From Sinohyriopsis cumingii (Eukaryota > Mollusca > Bivalvia > Unionida > Unionidae), in contig CM068825.1 in assembly GCA_028554795.2 (NCBI GenBank), forward strand, positions 152,494,053 to 152,558,052: DNA of 64,000 bases. Direction: 5' to 3'. Of the stretch, positions 56,830-64,000 are shown piece after piece. Below the pieces are notes generated by a model that was not told the origin of the DNA, did no database searches, and saw only the letters and a program-made list of their open reading frames with translations. Both the position numbers and the translations under genes were made by a program. Position 1 is the stretch's first letter. Each line of letters begins with the position of its first letter.

Positions 56830-59725
56830 TGCGCACACGGTATTTATTGAATAAGGTAGCAGGAGATAAAGACTTCACAGATCGATTTGCAGTATTTCTC
56901 AATTAGCAGGGTTAATTCAGGAATGTTATTCTGGTGGGAGTGAGGCTGCCTAAACAGTTAGGTAAGTGGTCTGTGGGATGGAATCCCTGCCACCTCCCTA
57001 GCCACCAACATCCTGTATTTTAAACTTGTCAAGGGACAATTTTAGTCATGTAACTGTAAAAATTAAAAAAACTAGGAAATGATCTTGTTGTTTTAGAGAG
57101 TGGCAGAGAGAGACAGATAGTTAGAGACAGAGACAGATGAACTAATCAACCGTTATCTAATATTGCTGTTGATACATGCCTATCTAAATGATACATTGTA
57201 AAGTCTATCACATATGCGCATGCAATTTTCTTTTATTTTGTTCACTTCACCATTTAATTTTAGATTCTTTTAGATTGCAAAAATCGTGGTTGAGTACCGA
57301 CAATTGATAAAGTCTAGATGAGTACTAGCGTTGGAGATATTTGACTGTTGAATTACAATATATTTCATAGCAAAATGCCACTGAAACACAATACTACCTT
57401 AGAAAAGTTAATTATACAGTACCAGTAATCAATGCAGCGTTTGACTGGTGAATATTTCATTCTTTGGAAAAGGAAATGACAAATTAAAACATCATGTCAA
57501 GGAAGATGGTTTGAATAAATGGGAAAAAAAACATGAAATAAAAAGACAGAATACCTCCATAGATACGTTCTCTACTTAGAGAAAGTGACGAAAACATTGA
57601 CGATGTACCGACTCTTAAAAGAAAGGCAAATGGATAAAAAAAGTGTGACATATGCTTGTGATAACATGCAAGGTATCCTAACACATGGACCATCAACCAC
57701 GACTAACACGCCCGAGATCAATACCTATGTTGAACGAAACCTTTGTTGAAATTTGTAATAAACAGGCAACAACCTCCTTCATTCCAAAAAGCAGTATCTT
57801 TAGAAAGCAGTGATATCTGCGTATTTTCATATCTATTTCATACTGGATCTCTGTTTAAAAGTATACTATGTCAAAATTGCACAGGGACGTTTAAGTACTT
57901 TATCAGGATTTTCAATGCTTGTGAATGAAAATCATTTCGTAAATTGTTCAACTACTTTCACAGTCCCAGTAGTTTCTAAAAATGCTCAGTTTTCATGATA
58001 GAGATTCGATTCACAACCGACAAAAGATCACGAATTTAGATATCAGAATCTCCAGAAATTTTGTTTTGGGTGGGGGAACTTAAATCAACTGAACCTGGTT
58101 TACAGCTATAAACACATACACACACGGATCAGTCAGCTAAAATAAACACGAAGAACAAAGCAGTTTACGTTTTCATCTCCCTAAAGTTGAGGGAAGAATT
58201 CCTCTTTTGCCCAGATGTTCATAATGTTAAAAGACATTGTCTGAGTCTATGTAAAAAAATGCTAACTATCAGTTTAATATCTTTTCAGCCGCTTGTTCCT
58301 TTTTTCTACTGTGTCTAACATGGTGAATTTGTGTTGCTATTAAATTCGTCATCGTCTTGAAAACAGAGTTTCTGGCAATTATGTGGCCCATACATGTTTA
58401 CTGGTAATGTATTATCTTGTAGAATACACTGACAATATATATCACGATTAACATTAAATAAATTTATGATTATCTTACATTTATAAACATTGACAACATA
58501 GATTAAAACGAAAGTATCCATGTGAATTTTCCTTAATATAGTCATGTGTGTCGTCACTTCCGATAGAGTTCGAATAAAAATTTCATTAAAACAATGCACA
58601 GGACTCACTGCTGTTGAACGACCGTTGCTTGTTTTACATATATGATGATGTAATCAATTTGAAAGGCAAGAAACATTCGGTCACTCGTCTTTTCGAAACA
58701 AACTTGGCGAGAAACCATGAATTCATGCTCAGAATGGGAAGAAAAAATCGCGGAACTAAGCTATAAACACGCTTTAGTGTCTTATTTACTTATTTACTAG
58801 CAATAACCAATTTATTACTTATTTTTATATTTTAATAGTCAGAGACAATAATATTTTCAGAAAATTGTACGTTTCCTTAAATAGTTAACAATTCACTTAA
58901 ATTATGGTGACAGAATAAAACTAAGTGAAACCCAATAGAAACGATTGTGTACATATATACGGCAAAGTCTGGATATAAATAATTCGAAGGATTCAGTAAA
59001 CTTCTTGTCCCATTAATTAACATTTAGGACTCAAAGTTAGAAAATTCCGAATATATCTTAGTACATTTTCACTAAACGGGTATGCCAGCGATTTATACAA
59101 CGGGTCAAAGTGCAAATGTTCTAAGAGAATTAACATATTGTTTAATACTCCCACCCAAAATAAACTATTTTAGTATATATGCCTTCTGATATTAAAAGTG
59201 CCGTAGAGGAAATAGCCAAATCGACGGGCATATGTTTAGAATCAGTCTCTAATTCATTACATTACGCACCTGGCCCCAAAAAAGTGTTCTATGCGAGAAT
59301 GACACATGTACTGACGTATCTATCTATCTATCTATCTATCCAAGTATTTGAAAAGTAAGCATGCAAAAGTTGTAAATTAGCCATTAACATGTAATACATG
59401 AAATAATCGCAATTTACAGAATATTCCTTTCTGATTTCATATAAGTAATCATCCAAAGTCAGAACAATCAACAACTTCACAAGCAACCCCGCAGGCAAAA
59501 GTGAGGAGAAAAAATCGACTGAAATAAAGTCTGTAATACATGATCATGTGGAGAGATAAAGAAGTTCTACCTAACAGTGATAAATCCTTTTAAGAATTAG
59601 AGTTGACATGTTAAAATTCAGTTATAAAATAATTGTTTTTTCCCCACCTAATTGCTTTGTGAAACACAGTTCATTTGTACCTTAAGTCTTAAATATTACA
59701 TTCCTGTTATTGCTTCGTTGATCGT
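56830..59725. other. No gene seen
   Basis: AT-rich sequence. ORFs up to 97 codons (58315-58608, minus) have no family match I know and atypical composition. A (CTAT)n run lies at 59318-59341. Confidence 0.45.
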
Positions 59726-59729
59726 CTTA

Positions 59730-59965
59730 TGGTCCATAATCTCCTTTCCATGAGGTTTTGTCTTTTTCGTAATTATGAAAGGTGAAAGCAAGCATGAACA
59801 GCAAGTCTTTCCTTTTATCAGCACTAAACATTTAGAACAAAAATTATTACGTTAAAATAATAACCTAAAATATTGATATGACGTTATTTATGTAATATAA
59901 TCTTATCCTATACCATAATAGTTCTGCAAGAAATCATTTTGAATTAAATGCTTAAAGATTTAAGT
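59730..59965 (+). repeat. Dispersed repeat or segmental pair, copy 2
   Basis: Matches 50185-50430. Here no P450 exon follows, so the pair is either a dispersed repeat or the flank of a vanished fourth P450 copy. Confidence 0.7.
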
Positions 59966-60138
59966 GTGTAATGCACTTAAATGCTTTCGTTGAGTTCTCA
60001 AGGAATTAAAAGTTAGATTTCTTGCAGTTTCCTAACAAAACCTTTTCTTTCTTCTCATTGTTTCAATTATGTACAAATTGTACTCATTAATACGATGGCC
60101 GATAGCGGCAGCCAGAATACAACATCAAAGTAAAGTGA

Positions 60139-60313
60139 ATTTGTACATGTACACATTTTATACTTGACGGATCTACATATTAAAGTAATAGACATTTGTA
60201 CATGTACACATTTTGCTCAAAAGTGTTCGTGACGGATCAACATATTAAAGTAATAGAGATTTGTACATGCACACATTTTGCTCAAATGTGTGCATGTACA
60301 ACTCTCTATTACT
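60139..60313 (+). repeat. 65-bp direct repeats ending in a 30-bp hairpin
   Basis: TTGTACATGTACACATTTT and ATATTAAAGTAATAGA recur about every 65 bp. The third unit forms an inverted repeat, 60249-60278 with 60284-60313 (AGTAATAGAGA... and ...TCTCTATTACT; 29 of 30 pair, 5-nt loop TGCTC). Confidence 0.85.
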
Positions 60314-60525
60314 TCACAAGTAAAACCAATTAAAATTCCTTGCGCAGTAATACATTAGAAAGAACAATTCACCTCTCTGATAACCTCTCGGCTTATTTAT
60401 TAGTTCGTCTTAACCCAATTACACTGCTCTCTATGTTAGCAAGAAAGCGGGAGGAAACCTACATCACATTTATAACAAAGATGTAGCTGGAACATCTCAG
60501 TTACAAGTAATCGTGTGAGTGCACC

Positions 60526-60596
60526 TCTCTCTCTCTCTCTGACTGTACAGACAAACATACATACGTACGTACGTACGTACATACATACATACATAC
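60526..60596 (+). repeat. (CT)n and (CATA/CGTA)n microsatellites
   Basis: CT run at 60526-60540, then CATA/CGTA units at 60555-60596. Confidence 0.95.
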
Positions 60597-61228
60597 TATT
60601 TCATTTTATTTTACTGTAATCTTATGATGTTTTGTTTACTTGTTTGTTTTTCTTTCTCCATCCGATGTGAGCTTTTGTGTTGCTGCAGAATGACGTAATG
60701 ACCATGGTAACCTCATTGTACTGTCATTACTCGTGATCAAACATAGTACGTGACATACCTGTACTCGATTCAAGAACATTTTATTCTGAATGGAATAAAA
60801 TAGAATAGTTTTATTTTTTTGAAGACTCGGAAATATATATTGGTGCTTTGTAAATACGGACTCAATATTTGATCTACATACAGCATGTAATACAATAATT
60901 ATCATTACCATGAGCAATGGAAAACTATCTGTTCTACAATGCTTGTAATTTTATGAACTTGCATACAGCTTTTATATTTACAATCGTGATAAAATTAATA
61001 CCTTTGCATCAATGACTTATGTCTTTACAGTGTCAGCTTTGAGATCCAAAAAAATCTGATATTAAGTTTTGTGAATAAGTTTTTAATCTTCTTGCATAAA
61101 ATAAAAAAATTAATTTTTTTGTATCATCTCGAACTGGACAACATGCCAAACGTTTTTTGATTTATATGGAGACTTCTTGGCTTGTCATTATATACCTCTT
61201 TGACTTTTGCACTGTTGATAGCTTCGTA

Positions 61229-61231
61229 TTG

Positions 61232-61262
<31 letters not shown>

Positions 61263-61372
61263 ATTTTAGGTCGCACATACCAATAACAAATTCCGAAGAT
61301 ATAGATGACACGACGACTCTCTCCCTCCCTCCCTCTGTCTCTCTCTCTCTCTCCCTCTCCCTCTCTCTGTAC
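61229..61372 (+). repeat. (TTA)n and CT-rich repeats
   Basis: (TTA)n at 61235-61261 and (CT/CCCT)n at 61318-61370. The two long ORFs across them are artefacts. Confidence 0.95.
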
Positions 61373-61385
61373 ACACAGGAGCTCG

Positions 61386-61471
61386 TATCGTTGCTTACAA
61401 TTGACCTATTATCATACATGTACTATATAATAACTACCAGTTGTATCATAGGTCAATTGTAAGCAACGATA
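61386..61471. repeat. Perfect 24-bp inverted repeat beside the satellite array
   Basis: 61386-61409 (TATCGTTGCTTACAATTGAC and four more) is the exact reverse complement of 61448-61471, with a 38-bp loop. It ends 10 bp before the 45-bp satellite array. Confidence 0.9.
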
Positions 61472-61480
61472 GTAGTGAAG

Positions 61481-61850
61481 TGGGTCACCCTAGCCTCAAT
61501 GGGAATTATCATTACAGAGACCCCTGGGTCACTCTAGCCTCAATGGAAATTTAACATGGGGAAAAATCGTGGGTCACTCTAGCCTCAAGGGGAATTTAAC
61601 ATGGAGAAAAATCGTGGGTCACTCTAGCCTCAAGGGGAATTTAACATGGAGAAAAATCGTGGGCCACTCTAGCCTCAAGGGGAATTTAACATGGGAATAA
61701 ATCGTGGGCCACTCTAGCCTCAAGGGGAATTTAACATGGGAATAAATCGTGGGCCACTCTAGCGTCAAGGGGAATTGAATATGGAGAAAAATCGTGGGAC
61801 TGTCTAGCGTCAAGGGAAATTGAACATGGTGGGATTGTCTAGGGACAATG
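61481..61850 (+). repeat. 45-bp satellite array, about eight units
   Basis: The unit starts GGG(T/C)CACTCTAGCCTCAAGG and ends in GAATTTAACATGG(A/G)GAAAAATCGT. Unit starts fall at 61481, 61526, 61571, 61616, 61661, 61706, 61751 and 61796. A 15-residue in-frame repeat on the minus strand is an artefact. Degenerate inverted units occur in the 1.58-kb duplication. Confidence 0.93.
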
Positions 61851-62119
61851 ATGGTAGAGGGTCAAACACAACAGAGACAGAGACATACATACACTAGTAC
61901 AAAGCGTGAGATTTATATATAAAGCATTACCAAGACCTGAAATCTTGCTGGGGTGTTCAAAAATTTGCATAATTGTAATAATGCTATAAATAGCTATAAT
62001 CAAGGAAATGCTCAACGACAAAATGGATGTGACTAAAAGTAACGCTAAAATGACGAAATTGTCCCAGAATTTAAAGGAAAATAAACATATCCCCGAAAAT
62101 TAAGTTACAACGGTTTAGA

Positions 62120-62640
62120 ATAAAATGGATAAAATTAGTAACTACTTACAAAATCAACTTGTGTGACGATCGTCGATAAACACCCATGTATCTATTTATA
62201 GCTATAATCAGCTAAAATTCCTATGAAATTCCACTATCTATTTATAGCTCCAACTTGTGGGTTATTCCTTTGGAAAATCCTACTATCTTTTTATAGCCTC
62301 AGCTTGAGTGACGTTCCTGTTTATGAACTCTAGTATATATGTATAGCTACAACCTGTGGAAATCCCCAAGTCCATATTTATAGTCTCGAAATTTCCAGCG
62401 TCAGTGACGTCACTGTACTGAACACTAGGGGATAAGTGTCAACAGTGTTGCAAGTGGCTGACCTGAATACGCGCTACTGTAGGTAGGTAGGTAGGTAGGT
62501 TAGGGGATAAGTGTCAACAGTGTTGCAAGTGGCTGACCTGAATACGCGCTACTGTAGGTAGGTAGGTAGGTAGAATGTATTTGATAGGGATAAAGGGAGT
62601 TTTATACGGACAAACAGAGACCAATAGACACACACACACA
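62120..62640 (+). repeat. 725-bp period duplication, unit 1
   Basis: It matches 62845-63272 almost base for base (AAAATGGATAAAATTAGTAA through GGACAAACAGAGACCAATA). It has an extra 76-bp internal tandem copy (62427-62502 repeated from 62503; ACTGTAGGTAGGTAGG) that unit 2 lacks. CTATTTATAG occurs at 62192 and 62238, and the palindrome TGACGTCA at 62405. Confidence 0.93.
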
Positions 62641-62674
62641 CACACACACACAACGTATGCGCGCAGACATACTC

Positions 62675-62709
<35 letters not shown>

Positions 62710-62844
62710 CAACATACGCTAGCAGACATACTCACACACACACACAAAAACACACAACGTACGCGCGCAGACATACACACACACACAAACACACAACGTA
62801 CGCGCGCAGACATACTCACACACACACAAACACACACACACACT
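62628..62844 (+). repeat. CA-rich array with ACGTACGCGCGCAGACATAC
   Basis: Blocks AACGTACGCGCGCAGACATA alternate with (CA)n about every 50 bp, four times. Long purine-pyrimidine alternation could form Z-DNA. Confidence 0.9.
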
Positions 62845-63272
62845 ATAAAATGGATAAAATTAGTAACTACTTACAAAATTAACTTGTGTGACGATCGTCG
62901 ATAAACACCCATGTATCTATTTATAGTTATAATCAGCTAAAATTCATATGAAATCTCACTATCTATTTATACTACAACTTGTGGGTTATTCCTTTGGAAA
63001 ATCCCACTATCTTTTTATAGCCTCAGCTTGAGTGACGTTCCTGTTTATGAACTCTAGTATATATGTATAGCTACAACCTGTGGAAATCCCCAAGTCCATA
63101 TTTATAGTCTCGAAATTTCCAGCGTCAGTGACGTCACTGTACTGAACACTAGGGGATAAGTGTCCACAGTGTTGCAAGTGGCTGACCTGAATACACGCTA
63201 CTGCAGGTAGGTAGGTAGAGTGTATCTGATAGGGATAAAGTGAGTTTTATAGGGACAAACAGAGACCAATAC
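62845..63272 (+). repeat. 725-bp period duplication, unit 2
   Basis: Second unit. CTATTTATAG at 62917 and TGACGTCA at 63129 are kept; the second CTATTTATAG is changed (CTATTTATAC). Confidence 0.93.
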
Positions 63273-63314
63273 ACACACCCACACACACACACAACGTACG
63301 CGCGCAGACATACG

Positions 63315-63345
<31 letters not shown>

Positions 63346-63532
63346 ACACAGAGGGAAGAGGAAAAAACAAACCCCAAATAAACTATCCACACAAACGTAC
63401 GCGAACGCATAGAAACCCCAAATATACTATCCACACAACGTCGCTAACGCATACAAACCCCAAATATGCTATCCACACTCGGGAGGAAGAAGAAAAAAAA
63501 CAACCAAATATACGATCTACACAACGTACGCG

Positions 63533-63578
<46 letters not shown>

Positions 63579-63680
63579 GAAGAGGAAAAAACAAACCCCA
63601 AATAAACTATCCACACAAACGTACGCGAACGCATACAAACCCCAAATATACTATCAACACAGAGTGAAGAAGAAAAAGTT
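63270..63680 (+). repeat. CA-rich array with ACCCCAAATA units
   Basis: (CA)n blocks alternate with AAACCCCAAATA(A/T)ACTATC and CACAACGTACGCGAACGCAT; whole sub-blocks (for example the one with AGGGAAGAGGAAAAAACAAA) occur twice, near 63350 and 63577. Confidence 0.9.
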
Positions 63681-63689
63681 TTTTGAAAG

Positions 63690-64000
63690 CACCTAAGCCC
63701 TCACCTGCAATGACCAACTCTGCCAAACACCTACACCCCACACCCCACTCCCAACATTACAAAACCCATTTGACCCGTTATTTTATGGCATCAGTGTGTG
63801 ATTTAGGAAATATCAAGACACAAAATGATGGATGAATAGACTGACTATTGTTTACGGACTTGCATGCCTAAAGAGCGTGCGTGAAGGAAAACATCTTTCC
63901 ATTTCAATTCTAACTAAAACATGATCCAGAGGGATAGAGAGAGGTGAAAGAGCACAATTTCATAAAGTGTGAGTAAAAACAAAACACGCCATCCTTATTA
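63690..64000. other. No gene seen
   Basis: Unique sequence to the end of the window. Nothing recognised. Confidence 0.4.

Noticed and set aside
61619-61813. Repetitive 15-residue minus-strand protein
   Set aside because: Translation of the 45-bp satellite, open only because 45 is a multiple of three.
61481-61850. CRISPR-like array of 45-bp repeats
   Set aside because: There are no unique spacers; the units are contiguous, and this is animal DNA.
62575-62904. 109-codon ORF reading HTHTHT
   Set aside because: CA-repeat translation.

Overview
The window is animal nuclear DNA. It is AT-rich, its genes have GT-AG introns, there are no bacterial-style operons, and the sequence is crowded with animal transposons, tRNA-derived SINEs and CA/CATA/GATA microsatellites. 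The SINE type (tRNA head, long body, CA-rich tail) and the mix of retroelements suggest a lophotrochozoan, most likely a mollusc. That assignment rests on remembered family resemblance; I could not search a database.

The only convincing host genes are two tandem paralogues of a microsomal CYP2-type cytochrome P450, both on the + strand. Each has four exons and three phase-1 introns. CYP-A has exons 1590-1944, 14842-15360, 15709-16149 and 17961-18130. CYP-B has exons 34206-34560, 38714-39232, 39580-40020 and 41516-41730. Homology between the two units runs from about 1360 to 18714 and from about 33965 to 42243. Two relics, a decayed promoter (about 29485-29660) and a broken exon 1 with a collapsed intron (50452-50990), show the cluster once held more copies. 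Both main copies carry a lesion. CYP-A ends 15 codons early. In CYP-B a T beside the exon 2 donor makes a TAA when exons 2 and 3 are joined.

Intron 1 has taken different insertions in each paralogue, and each paralogue serves as the empty site for the other. CYP-A holds a 12.07-kb element (2108-14175) with 330-bp terminal inverted repeats and a 7-bp target duplication. Inside it are a three-armed foldback, a P2X7-like relic, a spliced THAP-type gene relic and a minus-strand LINE. CYP-B holds a 2.49-kb Mutator-like element (34995-37479, 9-bp duplication) and a 0.84-kb hAT-like element (37613-38449, 8-bp duplication).

Between the P450 genes lie a Ty3/gypsy relic (19365-20500, minus), a type-B DNA polymerase relic of Polinton-like kind (22213-24588) with an adjoining ORF, and a nearly identical 1.58-kb tandem duplication (25306-28489). 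AT-rich sequence without recognisable genes follows.

Downstream of CYP-B is a graveyard of mobile elements: an orphan transposon-like gene (42929-44615), an L2/CR1 LINE 3' end (45545-46371), a gypsy gag-pol joined head to tail to another gypsy pol end through one LTR (47470-50160), a second polymerase-B relic (51430-52395), a gypsy-type element with integrase before reverse transcriptase, as in Gmr1 (53550-55438), and a LINE fragment (55439-56795). The last 7 kb is largely tandem repeats: a 45-bp satellite, a 725-bp duplication and CA-rich arrays.
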